Source: Xanthomarina spongicola (GTDB lineage: Bacteria > Bacteroidota > Bacteroidia > Flavobacteriales > Flavobacteriaceae). Taken from it: 64,000 nt of DNA. The stretch spans positions 496,001-560,000 of the forward strand of contig NZ_QGGP01000001.1 of the NCBI RefSeq assembly GCF_003148645.1. The letters run 5' to 3'. Shown here piece by piece: positions 24,493 to 34,380 of the stretch. The position numbers were made by a program, and so were the translations under genes. Each line of letters opens with the position of its first letter. The stretch's first letter is position 1. Under the pieces are notes generated by a model, which worked only from the letters and a program-made list of their open reading frames with translations, had not been told where the DNA came from and made no database searches.

Positions 24493-27400
24493 TTAGTTTA
24501 CAATTGGCCTTAAAACTGCTAAAGCCTGTTTTACGGATTTAATATTTTCGAAGCTTAATAATAAACGTAAGCCATTTCTGGTTTGTTTTTCTTTCATTCT
24601 ACAGGCTCCTGAATGAGATTGTACATATTGTAAAACCTTTGTAAAGCCATTACTTTGATAAAAGCCACTTTTTTGATCTGTTATAAAATATCCAATCAAC
24701 TTGCCTTGTTTCATAATTACTTTCTCAAGCCCCATTTTAGTAGCAATCCATTTTATACGTACACTATTTAATAAGTCGGTTACTTGAATTGGCAACTCAC
24801 CAAAGCGATCCACTATTTCAGATTCAAATTTTTGTAGCTCTTCTTCTGTTTTAATATTATTAAGTTGGGTATAAAGATTTAGACGCTCGGAAATATTATT
24901 CACATAATCGTCTGGGAAAAGCAATTCGAAATCCGAATCGATAGTGATGTCCTTTACATATTCTTTTTCTTTGCCATCGTCTTCATATAAATCTTTAAAC
25001 TCATTTTCTTTAAGTTCTTCAATAGCTTCGTTTAATATTTTCTGATAAGTATCAAAGCCAATATCGTTTATAAAACCACTTTGTTCGCCACCCAATAAAT
25101 CTCCAGCACCACGAATTTCCAAATCCTTCATAGCAATATTAAAACCGCTACCAAGTTCAGAAAACTGTTCTAAAGCTGTAATTCGTTTCCTGGCATCTTC
25201 TGTCATGGCAGAATATTCTGGTGTTATAAAATAACAGAAAGCTTTTTTATTGCTTCGTCCAACACGTCCACGCATTTGGTGTAAATCGCTTAGTCCAAAA
25301 TTATTGGCATTATTAATAAAGATGGTGTTTGCATTTGGAACATCGAGCCCACTTTCAACAATGGTTGTGCTTACTAAAACATCAAATTCACCATTAATAA
25401 ATGCTAACATTAAATTTTCAAGTTTTTTACCATCTAGTTGTCCATGACCAATACCAATCTTGGCATCTGGAACCAAACGTTGAATCATTCCAGCAACTTC
25501 TTTAATATTTTCAATGCGATTATGAATAAAGAAAATTTGTCCACCACGTTGAATTTCATAAGTAATTGCATCTCTTATAGCTTCTTCGTTAAAACGAATT
25601 ACATGACTTTCTATAGGATATCGGTTTGGTGGAGGCGTTGTTATTACTGATAAATCACGAGCTGCCATTAAACTAAACTGAAGCGTTCTAGGAATTGGAG
25701 TAGCAGTAAGGGTTAACACATCTACATTTTCTTTAAGCGTTTTTAGTTTTTCTTTAACTGCAACACCAAACTTTTGCTCTTCGTCAACAATCAATAAACC
25801 TAAATCTTTAAACTTGACATTTTTATTTACTAACTGATGTGTTCCAATAATAATATCCACATTTCCAGCCTCTAAACCCTCTAGAGTTTCTCTTTTTTCT
25901 TTGGCAGTTCTAAAGCGATTTAAATATTCTACAGTAACAGGAAACTCTTTTAAACGCTCTTTAAAAGTTCTAGAATGTTGGTAGGCTAATATAGTTGTTG
26001 GCACTAAAACAGCTACTTGTTTGCCATTATCTACAGCTTTAAAAGCTGCACGAATAGCCACTTCGGTTTTACCAAAACCAACATCACCACAAACCAATCT
26101 GTCCATTGGTCTTTGGCTTTCCATATCTGCTTTTATGTCTGCAGTTGCTGTGGTTTGGTCAGGTGTGTCTTCGTAAATAAAAGAAGATTCTAATTCCAGT
26201 TGCATATAACTATCTGGATGATATTGATAACCTTTATCTAACTTGCGTTTTGCATACACTTGAATCAAGTTAAAGGCAATTTCTTTAACTCTGGATTTAG
26301 TTTTTTGTTTTAGGTTTTTCCAAGCAGCAGATCCTAATTTGTATATTTTTGGAGGCTTGCCATCTTTACCATTAAACTTAGTGATTTTATGGAGTGAATG
26401 GATGCTTAAATAAAGCACATCTCGTTCGCCATAAACCAGTTTTATAGCTTCCTGTTTTTTGCCTTCAACATCTATTTTCTGTAAACCACCAAATCGACCA
26501 ATTCCATGATCTATATGTGTTACATAATCGCCAATTTCAAGATTTGTAAGTTCCTTTAAAGTAATAGCTTGTTTTTTTGCATACCCATTTTTTAAATGAA
26601 ACTTATGGTAACGCTCAAAAATTTGATGGTCTGTATAACAAGCAATCTTAATGTCATTGTCTATAAATCCTTGAAAAAGTGATAATACAATAGTTTTATA
26701 ATGCACGTCCTGTTCAACATCTTCAAAAATATCATGAAAACGTTTGGCTTGTTGTTCGCTTGAACAAGCTATGTAATTTGTAAAACCTTTATCGTGATTC
26801 GTGTTTAGGTTTTCAATTAATAAATCGAATTGTTTATTAAAAGAGGGTTGAGGTGTGGTGTTAAATTGAATAATACTGTTATTACTAAAAACAGACTGTG
26901 TACCAAACTCTACCAAAGTATAATCCAGTAATTGTTTTTTTAATAAGGAGGAATTACAGAATAACTCTTCAGGTTCTGCATGTTTTAATTCGGACGATAA
27001 ATTTTTAAATGCTTCAACAGCTTTTTCAAAGAAATCGTCGATTCTTGAAAACATTAAATCGCTATTTTTAGTAAAAACTACTGTTTTTGAAGCGATATAG
27101 TCTAAAAAACTCTGTCTGCTTTCTTCTAAAAATTTGTTAGCAACATTAGGAATGATGTTTATTTTTTTAATTTGTTCTGTAGAAAGTTGTGTTTCCACAT
27201 CGAAGGTTCTAATACTATCTACTTCATCTCCAAAAAACTCAATTCTATAAGGCTCATCATGTGAAAAGGAGAAGACATCTACAATACCTCCTCGCACTGA
27301 AAATTCGCCAGGTTCGGTAACAAAATCAACTCGTTTAAATTTGTATTCAAACAAGACTTCGTTTACAAAATCGATAGATAGATTATCATTAACAGATATT

Positions 27401-27831
27401 TTTAGTGTGTTTCGTTCCAGTTCTTTTCTGGTAACTACTTTTTCGAATAAAGCATCAGGATAGGTAACAATTATGGCTGGTTTTTTACGTGAATTAATTC
27501 GGTTTAAAACTTCAGCTCTTAAAAGCACATTGGCATTATCTGTTTCTTCAATTTGGTAAGGTCTTCTATAGCTTCCAGGATAGAAAAGCACATCTTTATC
27601 ATTCAATAAAAACTCTAAATCGTTTAAATAAAAAGCAGCTTCTTCTTTATCGTTAAAGATAAGTAAGAACGGTTTGTCTATTTGTTTAAATGTTTCAGTT
27701 AAAACAAAAGATAGAGATGAGCCTACAAGTCCTTTTAAATGTGTTTTACTTTGATTTTTGGCAATAGTAGTTTGCAGATTTTGCGTTTGCAAAGCCTGTG
27801 CATATTTTTGCGAGAGAAGAGTTTTACTCAA
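24493..27831 (-). CDS. mfd: Transcription-repair coupling factor
   Basis: 1112 residues, full family length. Displaces RNA polymerase stalled at DNA lesions and recruits UvrA. Domains in order: N-terminal UvrB-like region (residues 1-350), RNA-polymerase-interaction domain (LTNLEIGDYVTHIDHGIGRFGG), helicase motifs I-VI (Walker A GDVGFGKTEVA, motif II DEEQKFG, TATPIPRTLQF, QMRGRVGRS), and the C-terminal TRCF domain. The start is TTG (MSKTLLSQKY), since an in-frame stop lies just upstream and no ATG fits. A consensus -7 element (TATATTTG) is at 27870-27877. Confidence 0.95.
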   Translation of the reverse strand: MSKTLLSQKYAQALQTQNLQTTIAKNQSKTHLKGLVGSSLSFVLTETFKQIDKPFLLIFNDKEEAAFYLNDLEFLLNDKDVLFYPGSYRRPYQIEETDNANVLLRAEVLNRINSRKKPAIIVTYPDALFEKVVTRKELERNTLKISVNDNLSIDFVNEVLFEYKFKRVDFVTEPGEFSVRGGIVDVFSFSHDEPYRIEFFGDEVDSIRTFDVETQLSTEQIKKINIIPNVANKFLEESRQSFLDYIASKTVVFTKNSDLMFSRIDDFFEKAVEAFKNLSSELKHAEPEELFCNSSLLKKQLLDYTLVEFGTQSVFSNNSIIQFNTTPQPSFNKQFDLLIENLNTNHDKGFTNYIACSSEQQAKRFHDIFEDVEQDVHYKTIVLSLFQGFIDNDIKIACYTDHQIFERYHKFHLKNGYAKKQAITLKELTNLEIGDYVTHIDHGIGRFGGLQKIDVEGKKQEAIKLVYGERDVLYLSIHSLHKITKFNGKDGKPPKIYKLGSAAWKNLKQKTKSRVKEIAFNLIQVYAKRKLDKGYQYHPDSYMQLELESSFIYEDTPDQTTATADIKADMESQRPMDRLVCGDVGFGKTEVAIRAAFKAVDNGKQVAVLVPTTILAYQHSRTFKERLKEFPVTVEYLNRFRTAKEKRETLEGLEAGNVDIIIGTHQLVNKNVKFKDLGLLIVDEEQKFGVAVKEKLKTLKENVDVLTLTATPIPRTLQFSLMAARDLSVITTPPPNRYPIESHVIRFNEEAIRDAITYEIQRGGQIFFIHNRIENIKEVAGMIQRLVPDAKIGIGHGQLDGKKLENLMLAFINGEFDVLVSTTIVESGLDVPNANTIFINNANNFGLSDLHQMRGRVGRSNKKAFCYFITPEYSAMTEDARKRITALEQFSELGSGFNIAMKDLEIRGAGDLLGGEQSGFINDIGFDTYQKILNEAIEELKENEFKDLYEDDGKEKEYVKDITIDSDFELLFPDDYVNNISERLNLYTQLNNIKTEEELQKFESEIVDRFGELPIQVTDLLNSVRIKWIATKMGLEKVIMKQGKLIGYFITDQKSGFYQSNGFTKVLQYVQSHSGACRMKEKQTRNGLRLLLSFENIKSVKQALAVLRPIVN

Positions 27832-27869
27832 GACAATTTATTTTAATGAATCGTTGATTCTAAGAATTG

Positions 27870-27877
27870 CAAATATA
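27870..27877 (-). promoter_or_regulatory. -7 promoter element of mfd
   Basis: TATATTTG on the reverse strand, 38 bp before the TTG start of mfd. Confidence 0.45.
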
Positions 27878-27981
27878 AAGGTTAGTATTTAATAATAGAT
27901 TGATTTTATTTCCTGAATTACTTCCTTTTTATAAGAGATAAAAAAAGCAAAATTTATATTTTAAAAGGTATTATCTTTGAC

Positions 27982-27989
27982 TATATTTG
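27982..27989 (+). promoter_or_regulatory. -7 promoter element of the TerB-like gene
   Basis: TATATTTG, 23 bp before the ATG at 28013. A second match, TATCTTTG, is at 27972-27979. Confidence 0.45.
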
Positions 27990-28012
27990 CACGACTTTAA
28001 AAACAAAAAAAT

Positions 28013-28444
28013 ATGTCATTTTTAGATTTATTCGATAGTGGGTTTAAACAACGCAACGAAGACCATTTTGCAGCAATTGTTAGAGTGGCAATGGACGATG
28101 GAATTATAACAGAAGAAGAGAAGGCGTTTTTAGACCGTTTGGCTAGAAACCTTGATATAAGTGAAGATAAGTATAAGGAAATTCTTAAAGATTATAAGTC
28201 TCATCCAATAAATCCTCCAACATCTTACGATAGACGTTTAGAGCGTTTATATGATTTATCTCGTATGGTTTATGTAGACCATATTAAAGGAGATCACGAA
28301 GAATTTGTACTTAGAAAAATAGCAGTAGGTTTAGGTTTTTCTCCAGATAACGTAAAATATGTGGTTGATAAGGCTTTAACTTTAGTAAGTAATGGTGTTG
28401 ATTTAGAGACCTTTATTGAAGAAATAAGAAATATGAACAGATAA
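28013..28444 (+). CDS. TerB-like tellurite-resistance domain protein
   Basis: 143 residues, all helical. The AIVRVAMDDGIITEEEKAFLDRLARNL stretch (from about residue 21) and the later VYVDHIKGDHEEFVLRKIAVGLGF are the paired acidic repeats of the TerB fold, with metal-binding acidic residues DDG and EE. No other ter genes are near, so a stand-alone stress or signalling role is more likely than tellurite resistance proper. Monocistronic, with its own -7 element and a strong terminator at 28469-28494. Confidence 0.85.
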   Translation: MSFLDLFDSGFKQRNEDHFAAIVRVAMDDGIITEEEKAFLDRLARNLDISEDKYKEILKDYKSHPINPPTSYDRRLERLYDLSRMVYVDHIKGDHEEFVLRKIAVGLGFSPDNVKYVVDKALTLVSNGVDLETFIEEIRNMNR

Positions 28445-28468
28445 TATTATTCTGTACTTAAATAAAAA

Positions 28469-28494
28469 AGCGAGCTATTAGCTCGCTTTTTTTA
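28469..28494. terminator. Bidirectional terminator between the TerB-like gene and fbp
   Basis: AGCGAGCT-ATT-AGCTCGCT stem with A6 before and T7 after, serving both converging transcripts. Confidence 0.9.
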
Positions 28495-28511
28495 TGTTTA
28501 TATAGAAAATT

Positions 28512-29519
28512 TTATTTGGCATTGCGCATAAACTCTTCAGCTTTTTCAACCATGTTTTTGCTGCCACAAATAAAAGGTACTCTTTGGTGTAATTCTGTTG
28601 GCTCAATATCCATAATTCTATTAAAGCCATCACTTGCTTTTCCATTTGCCTGTTCTGCTAAAAATGCCATAGGATTACATTCGTAAAGTAAACGTAATTT
28701 ACCGTTTGAGTCTTTAGAGCTTTTAGGATACATGTAAATACCACCTTTAATCATGTTTCTATGAAAATCTGAAACTAAAGAACCAATATACCTACTAGTA
28801 TATGGTCTGTCTCCTTCTTCCATTTGGCAATATTTAATATAATTTTTTACTCCTTGAGGAAAATGAATGTAGTTTCCTTCGTTTACAGAATAAATATTTC
28901 CATTTTCTGGAAATTCCATATTTGGATGAGATAAATAGAAAGTGCCAATAGCTGGATTTAGAGTAAACCCGTTAACACCATCGCCAGTTGTATAAACCAA
29001 CATTGTAGAAGTTCCATAAACAACATAACCAGCAGCTACTTGCTGACTCCCTTTTTGAAGAAAATCTTCCAGTGTTACTGGAGTTCCAACAGGAGTAACG
29101 CGTCTGTATACCGAAAAAATAGTCCCAACCGAAACATTAACATCAATGTTTGAAGAGCCATCTAAAGGGTCTATAAGAACTATATATTTGTTTTGATGGT
29201 TTTCATCTCTACTATTAATGCTAATAAAATTATCCTCCTCTTCACTTGCTATACCACAAACTATGTTTCTGTTTTTAAGTGTTTGAATAAATTTATCATT
29301 TGCGTAAACATCTAGTTTTTGTTGATCTTCACCTTGAATATTTGTGTCTCCAGCAGCACCAATAATATCTACTAAACCTGCTTTATTAACTTCGTGATTA
29401 ACTACTTTTGCTGCTAAGCGAATAGAATTAATTAGTCGTGATAATTCTCCAGAAGTATATTTAAAAGACTTTTGATTCTCAATAATAAATTCTCCTAAAG
29501 TTTGATTTTTTCTTGACAT
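28512..29519 (-). CDS. fbp: Fructose-1,6-bisphosphatase, class 1
   Basis: 335 residues from the ATG at 29519 (the frame continues to a TTG at 29567 but [12 protein letters not shown] is the normal start). Hydrolyses fructose 1,6-bisphosphate in gluconeogenesis. Metal-site motifs are [11 protein letters not shown], the lithium-sensitive phosphatase signature [22 protein letters not shown] (in pieces) and the substrate loop [23 protein letters not shown]-terminal NGKASDG and [10 protein letters not shown] are also conserved. A near-consensus promoter (TTG, 18 bp, GATATTTG) lies at 29545-29573 on the reverse strand. Confidence 0.95.
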   Translation of the reverse strand: MSRKNQTLGEFIIENQKSFKYTSGELSRLINSIRLAAKVVNHEVNKAGLVDIIGAAGDTNIQGEDQQKLDVYANDKFIQTLKNRNIVCGIASEEEDNFISINSRDENHQNKYIVLIDPLDGSSNIDVNVSVGTIFSVYRRVTPVGTPVTLEDFLQKGSQQVAAGYVVYGTSTMLVYTTGDGVNGFTLNPAIGTFYLSHPNMEFPENGNIYSVNEGNYIHFPQGVKNYIKYCQMEEGDRPYTSRYIGSLVSDFHRNMIKGGIYMYPKSSKDSNGKLRLLYECNPMAFLAEQANGKASDGFNRIMDIEPTELHQRVPFICGSKNMVEKAEEFMRNAK

Positions 29520-29642
29520 GAAGTTGTATTGTGTTGTTAGTATTGCAAATATCGTATTTTTTAACAAACTACAACGTTTTCGAAACGGATTAATAATATA
29601 AAATAGGCAACTTTAAACTATCTTTAACCCAAATTTTTTTAA

Positions 29643-30122
29643 ATGAATATTTCAATTCGTAAAGCCATAAAGGAAGATATGACTGCTGTTCTTATTTTAA
29701 TTAAAGAATTAGCTATATTCGAAAAAGAGCCAGACGCTGTTGAGATAACTGTAAAAGATTTAGAACAAGATGGTTTTGGGAATAATTCAAAATTCCATTG
29801 CTTTGTAGCTGAAACAAAAAATAGAATTGAAGGAATAGCCTTAGTTTATATGCGCTATTCTACATGGAAGGGTTCTGTATTACATTTAGAAGATTTAATT
29901 GTAAGCAAGAGTATGAGAGGGAATAACATTGGAACGATGTTACTGGATGAAGTAGTTAAGTATGGCCATCAATTAGGTGTTAAACGAATTAGCTGGGAAG
30001 TATTGGATTGGAATGAATCTGCTATTGAGTTTTATGAAAAGAAAGGAGCTAATGTCATGCGAGATTGGGACGTGGTTCAACTAGACGAAAAAGGTATAAA
30101 AGCATATTTATCAAAATTATAA
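29643..30122 (+). CDS. GNAT N-acetyltransferase (diamine acetyltransferase-like)
   Basis: 159 residues, single GNAT domain. The order IRKAIKEDMTAVLILIKELAIFEKEP, ALVYMRYSTWKG, LHLEDLIVSKSMRGNNIGTMLL (acetyl-CoA loop RGNNIG) and WEVLDWNESAIEFYEKKGA is that of spermidine/diamine acetyltransferase-like GNATs. Substrate not proven. Its stop shares one base with the aspartokinase start (TAATG), so the two genes are translationally coupled. Confidence 0.88.
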   Translation: MNISIRKAIKEDMTAVLILIKELAIFEKEPDAVEITVKDLEQDGFGNNSKFHCFVAETKNRIEGIALVYMRYSTWKGSVLHLEDLIVSKSMRGNNIGTMLLDEVVKYGHQLGVKRISWEVLDWNESAIEFYEKKGANVMRDWDVVQLDEKGIKAYLSKL

Positions 30123-31372
30123 TGCAAGTATTTAAATTTGGTGGCGCATCTGTAAAAGATGCCAATGGTGTAAAAAACTTAGTAAATGTTTTAAATAAAA
30201 CAGGATATAAAAACACGTTGGTTGTAGTCTCTGCCATGGGAAAAACAACCAATGCTTTAGAGATTGTAATTACTAATTATTTTAATAAAAAGAGCGAATT
30301 ACAAAGTTCTCTTCAAGAAGTAAAAAAGTTTCACAATGCTATTTTATTAGACTTATTTGAGAACGAGAAGCATAAAGCTTTTAAAAAAGTTAATAATTTC
30401 TTTAATGAGTTAGCTTTGTTTTTAGAGACTAATAAATCGCCAGATTACAATTTTGTTTATGATCAAGTTATAGGTTTTGGCGAAATGGTTTCAACCACAA
30501 TTATTAGTGAATATTTAAACGAAGTTGGTTTAAAGAACAACTGGTTGGATGTAAGAGATTATATTAAAACAGACAATTATTATAGAAGTGCCAATGTTAA
30601 TTGGGAAGTTACTCAAGCCCAAATTTCTAAACAATTTAACAAAAATGTTTTAAATATTACACAAGGATTTTTAGGGAGCGATTCTAACAATTTTACAACA
30701 ACTTTAGGAAGAGAAGGAAGTGATTATACTGCTGCCATTTTCGCCTATTGTTTAAATGCAGAAAGTGTTACTATATGGAAAGATGTTCCAGGTGTTTTAA
30801 ATGCAGATCCACGTTATTTTGAAAACGCTCAATTACTTTATAAAATTTCTTATCGTGAAGCTATAGAGTTAGCATTTTATGGAGCTTCTGTTATTCATCC
30901 AAAAACGTTACAACCTTTACAAAGAAAAGAAATTCCTTTATACGTAAAATCTTTTTTAGAACCTGAAAATAAAGGCACCATAGTATGTAAAGAGGTTGGT
31001 TTAGAACCAAACATTCCATGTTTTATTGTAAAGAAAAATCAAGTTTTAATCTCTTTATCTTCATTAGATTTTTCATACATAGTAGAAGATAATATTAGTG
31101 AGATTTTTAAACTATTGCATCTATACAAAATGAAAGTAGATGTTATTCAAAACTCTGCTATTAGTTTTTCTGTCTGCGTAGATAATATGTACCAAAATTT
31201 AGACAAGTTATTACAGCATTTAAAAGCAAAATTTAAAGTAACTTGTAATGAAAATGTGTCTTTATATACTATAAGACATTATAATGAAGCTGCAATAAAT
31301 CAACTAGAAAAGGATAAAAAGGTGTTGCTGAAACAATTAACTCAAGAAACTATGCAAATAGTTACTAAATAA
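30122..31372 (+). CDS. Aspartate kinase
   Basis: 416 residues from the ATG at 30122; a longer TTG frame inside the acetyltransferase gene is spurious. Starts MQVFKFGGASVKDANGVK, the KFGGxSV nucleotide-binding signature. Further kinase motifs are GFGEMVSTTI and TTLGREGSDYTAAIFA, followed by KDVPGVLNADPR and C-terminal ACT-type regulatory repeats (about residues 290-400). It catalyses the first step of the aspartate pathway (lysine, threonine, methionine). It is monofunctional, with no homoserine dehydrogenase or decarboxylase fused. A main isozyme (thrA- or lysC-like) may be elsewhere. Confidence 0.92.
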   Translation: MQVFKFGGASVKDANGVKNLVNVLNKTGYKNTLVVVSAMGKTTNALEIVITNYFNKKSELQSSLQEVKKFHNAILLDLFENEKHKAFKKVNNFFNELALFLETNKSPDYNFVYDQVIGFGEMVSTTIISEYLNEVGLKNNWLDVRDYIKTDNYYRSANVNWEVTQAQISKQFNKNVLNITQGFLGSDSNNFTTTLGREGSDYTAAIFAYCLNAESVTIWKDVPGVLNADPRYFENAQLLYKISYREAIELAFYGASVIHPKTLQPLQRKEIPLYVKSFLEPENKGTIVCKEVGLEPNIPCFIVKKNQVLISLSSLDFSYIVEDNISEIFKLLHLYKMKVDVIQNSAISFSVCVDNMYQNLDKLLQHLKAKFKVTCNENVSLYTIRHYNEAAINQLEKDKKVLLKQLTQETMQIVTK

Positions 31373-31393
31373 ACAATTTCATTACATTTGTAT

Positions 31394-33226
31394 ATGAGCC
31401 ATCAACCAGATAAAGGATTAGTTACAGCAAAAGAAGTAGCTAAAGCCATACAAATAGATTCCTACGGTTTTGTAGGAACTTTTATTGGGTGGATACTTAT
31501 GAAGGTCCTTAAAATATCTACGCTCAATAGGATTTATAATAGAAACAAACACCTTGAGAAATTAGAATTCTTAAATGGGATTTTAGGGGAGTTTCAAATT
31601 AAGTTCGAAATTCCGGAAGAAGACTTAAAACGTTTGCCTAAAGAAGGCGCTTACATTACAGTTTCGAACCATCCACTTGGTGGCATAGATGGTATATTAC
31701 TTTTAAAATTAATGCTTGAACAAAGAGAGGATTTTAAAATAATAGCCAATTTTCTTTTACATAGAATAGAGCCATTAAAACCTTACATTATGCCAGTAAA
31801 TCCTTTTGAAGACAGGAAGGATGTTAAATCTAGTATTGCTGGTTTTAAAAATGCGATAAAACATTTACAAGAAGGTCATCCACTTGGTGTGTTTCCTGCA
31901 GGTGAAGTTTCAACATATAAAGATGGAAAACTTTTAGTAGATAAACCTTGGGAAGAAGCAGCTATGAAATTAATTAAAAAGGCTGAGGTTCCTGTTGTAC
32001 CAATCTATTTTCATGCGAAAAACAGTCAATTATTCTATAAGTTATCCAAGATTAGTGATACGTTTAGAACAGCTAAATTACCTTCGGAATTGTTAACTCA
32101 AAAACGAAGAACTATAAGAGTTAGAATAGGAAAACCAATTTCTATTGCAGATCAAAAGGAACATCAATCTCTTGAAGATTTTTCAGAATTTTTAAGAAAG
32201 AAAACCTATATGCTTTCTAATTCTTTCGATGAGAAAGGTAACTTGTTGAGCAATTTTTCTACGTCGTTAAAAGTACCAAAACCACCAAAACGGATTGTTA
32301 CTCCAATATCTAAGGAGGTAATGAATAAAGAGGTAGAGGCCTTAAGAAAAGGGGACTTTAGATTGTTACAAAGTAAGAATTACGAAGTGTTTTTAGCAAC
32401 TTCTAAAGACGTTCCAAATATATTAAGAGAGATAGGACGATTACGTGAAATTACTTTTAGAGAAGTTGGGGAAGGTACTAATGAAGCTATAGATCTAGAT
32501 ACATTTGACTCTTATTACCACCACATGTTTCTTTGGGATAGCGAACAAGAATTGGTTGCTGGTGCCTATAGAATGGGATTAGGTTCACAAATCTTTGCAA
32601 AACATGGTATCGATGGTTTTTACCTTCAAGATTTATTTAGGTTCGAGCCGGAATTATTTAAAATGATGAGCGAATCTATAGAAATGGGAAGGGCTTTCAT
32701 TATTAAAGACTACCAACAAAAACCCATGCCATTATTTTTGCTTTGGAAAGGCATTGTACATACTACGTTGCGTTATCCTGAACACAAATTTTTAATTGGT
32801 GGTGTAAGTATTAGTAATCAGTTTTCAAATTTCTCAAAATCGTTAATGATTGAGTTTATGAAATCTCATTATTACGATCCTTATATTGCACAATATGTGC
32901 ATCCAAAAAAAGAGTTTAAAGTAAAACTGAAAGATGCAGATAAAGATTTTGTTTTCGACGAAACGGAAGCAGATTTAAATAAGTTCGATAAGATAATTGA
33001 TGAGGTAGAACCAGGAGCATTGCGTATGCCAGTATTACTAAAAAAGTACATTAAGCAAAATGCTAAATTAGTTGCATTTAATGTGGACCCACTTTTTAAT
33101 AATGCTGTAGATGGTTTAATGTATATAAAAATCGCCGACTTACCAGAAAGCACAGTAAGACCTGTAATGGAAGAATTCCAGGCAGAATTAGAACAAAAGC
33201 TCTCTGAACAGAATGGAGATTCTTAA
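31394..33226 (+). CDS. olsF: Bifunctional acyltransferase, OlsF-like (ornithine/amino-acid lipid synthesis)
   Basis: 610 residues from the ATG at 31394 (a TTG lies 6 bp upstream). The N-terminal half (about residues 60-270) is a PlsC-type O-acyltransferase: SNHPLGGIDG, IMPVNPFEDRKD and GVFPAGEVSTYKDGK. The C-terminal half (about 310-590) is an OlsB/hemolysin-type N-acyltransferase: NYEVFLATSKDVPNILREIG, LRE(I)TFREVGEGT and EMGRAFI. This fusion is the architecture of OlsF, which makes ornithine lipids in Serratia and Flavobacterium johnsoniae; glycine lipids are an alternative product in Bacteroidota. Acts at the cytoplasmic face of the inner membrane. Both halves look intact. Confidence 0.85.
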   Translation: MSHQPDKGLVTAKEVAKAIQIDSYGFVGTFIGWILMKVLKISTLNRIYNRNKHLEKLEFLNGILGEFQIKFEIPEEDLKRLPKEGAYITVSNHPLGGIDGILLLKLMLEQREDFKIIANFLLHRIEPLKPYIMPVNPFEDRKDVKSSIAGFKNAIKHLQEGHPLGVFPAGEVSTYKDGKLLVDKPWEEAAMKLIKKAEVPVVPIYFHAKNSQLFYKLSKISDTFRTAKLPSELLTQKRRTIRVRIGKPISIADQKEHQSLEDFSEFLRKKTYMLSNSFDEKGNLLSNFSTSLKVPKPPKRIVTPISKEVMNKEVEALRKGDFRLLQSKNYEVFLATSKDVPNILREIGRLREITFREVGEGTNEAIDLDTFDSYYHHMFLWDSEQELVAGAYRMGLGSQIFAKHGIDGFYLQDLFRFEPELFKMMSESIEMGRAFIIKDYQQKPMPLFLLWKGIVHTTLRYPEHKFLIGGVSISNQFSNFSKSLMIEFMKSHYYDPYIAQYVHPKKEFKVKLKDADKDFVFDETEADLNKFDKIIDEVEPGALRMPVLLKKYIKQNAKLVAFNVDPLFNNAVDGLMYIKIADLPESTVRPVMEEFQAELEQKLSEQNGDS

Positions 33227-33234
33227 ATTAATAT

Positions 33235-33606
33235 CTACAAAAATTTAAACCACTCTTGAAACTGATTTCCTAATAATGGAATTGGTTTCATTTCTCCACT
33301 TAAAGAACCAACTAAACTTATAATCCACAAAATAAGAATACCAATATTAACAAACCAACCAATTACAGGAATAAAACTTAAGACTAAAAAGAAAAGCATG
33401 ATGCCTAAAACTTGTCTAATATAAAATGAAGCATACTCACTCTTGTTATTGTTGTTCATTATTAAGGCAATAATCCAACCTATTAACGTAATGTGAGCAA
33501 TAATTGCCACATTTTTACCATCACTTAAAACTTCTTTAGCATCTTTAGAAAACTCTTGAGCTTTCTCTTTGGCTTCATCTCCAAAACTTTTTTCTTCTTC
33601 AGACAT
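33235..33606 (-). CDS. DUF4870-like small membrane protein
   Basis: 123 residues. A charged N-terminal helix (about 1-30, EKSFGDEAKEKAQEFSKDAKEVL) resembles apolipophorin/YtxH-like helices. It is followed by three transmembrane helices with the DUF4870 pattern: NVAIIAHITLIGWIIALIMN, EYASFYIRQVLGIMLFF and FIPVIGWFVNIGILILWI. Function unknown. It converges on olsF with an 8 bp gap. Confidence 0.78.
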   Translation of the reverse strand: MSEEEKSFGDEAKEKAQEFSKDAKEVLSDGKNVAIIAHITLIGWIIALIMNNNNKSEYASFYIRQVLGIMLFFLVLSFIPVIGWFVNIGILILWIISLVGSLSGEMKPIPLLGNQFQEWFKFL

Positions 33607-33666
33607 GATTTTTAATTTTAAAGATTAATATATTAAAGATAGTGAAAATTAGATAGTTACAAGCAC

Positions 33667-33927
33667 TTATTTTTTCCAACGTTCTAATTTTGGAATGCCT
33701 TTTGTGAAAAATCCAGCTAAGAATCCTGGAAACCCCATGCTTTTTAATTTGTCTTTAACAAAAACTTGCATTTGTTGTGCAGAAATATCTGGTTGAAGAA
33801 ATTTACCGTCTTCAAAACAATAGCTACAATACATATTGTTCTTGGTTCCATCGGCATTAGTTGAGCCTCCTTTAGGGTCTTTTTTTAAGGGCATGGCACA
33901 ACTTTGACAAATTTTATATGTTTTCAT
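33667..33927 (-). CDS. Small zinc-ribbon protein
   Basis: 86 residues. Zinc-binding cysteines are CQSCAMPL and NNMYCSYCFEDG, the signature of a small zinc-ribbon family with a following helix (ISAQQMQVFVKDKLKSMGFPGF). Role unknown; the domain often occurs in proteins induced by stress. It lies 12 bp downstream of the VOC gene and is probably co-transcribed with it. Confidence 0.78.
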   Translation of the reverse strand: MKTYKICQSCAMPLKKDPKGGSTNADGTKNNMYCSYCFEDGKFLQPDISAQQMQVFVKDKLKSMGFPGFLAGFFTKGIPKLERWKK

Positions 33928-33939
33928 CTTGTTTATGGT

Positions 33940-34326
33940 TTATTGAAAAGCCTTATCTACAGGTTCCCAAAGCTCTATTTTATTTCCATCGTTATCTAAA
34001 ATCCATCCAAACTTTCCATAATCGTACTCTTCTATTTGGCCTACAATTGTTACACCTTCTTCTTTTAAAGTTGCAAGTAATTCATGAAGGTTTTCTACAC
34101 GATAATTAAACATAAAGTCTTTTTTTGAAGGCTCATAATATTTAGTGTCTTCTGCAAACGGACTCCATTGTGTGGAGCAATCATTACCATCTTTATCTTT
34201 CCACCAAAAAGTACATCCATAATCGTCGGTATTAAATCCTAGATGTTTTTTATACCAATCTTTAGCAGCTTTTGGGTCTTTACTTTTAAAAAACAAACCA
34301 CCAATTCCAGTTACCCTTTTTTTCAT
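33940..34326 (-). CDS. VOC/glyoxalase-like superfamily protein
   Basis: 128 residues forming one vicinal-oxygen-chelate unit of two beta-alpha-beta modules: FFKSKDPKAAKDWYKKHLGF and the second module FMFNYRVENLHELLATLKEEGV...FGWILDNDGNKIELWEP. The final IELWEP carries the usual metal-ligand glutamate. VOC proteins include glyoxalases, dioxygenases and antibiotic-binding proteins; the substrate cannot be assigned. It likely forms an operon with the zinc-ribbon gene downstream. Confidence 0.85.
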   Translation of the reverse strand: MKKRVTGIGGLFFKSKDPKAAKDWYKKHLGFNTDDYGCTFWWKDKDGNDCSTQWSPFAEDTKYYEPSKKDFMFNYRVENLHELLATLKEEGVTIVGQIEEYDYGKFGWILDNDGNKIELWEPVDKAFQ

Positions 34327-34332
34327 ATTTAT

Positions 34333-34350
34333 TTTCCACGAAAGTGGAAA
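34333..34350. repeat. Palindrome TTTCCAC-GAAA-GTGGAAA
   Basis: Perfect 7 bp stem in the gap between the VOC gene and the DUF1801 gene, with no T run on either side. It resembles small dispersed palindromes of flavobacterial genomes rather than a terminator. Confidence 0.6.
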
Positions 34351-34380
34351 TCTTTTAGTTAAACTATTATTATAATACTA

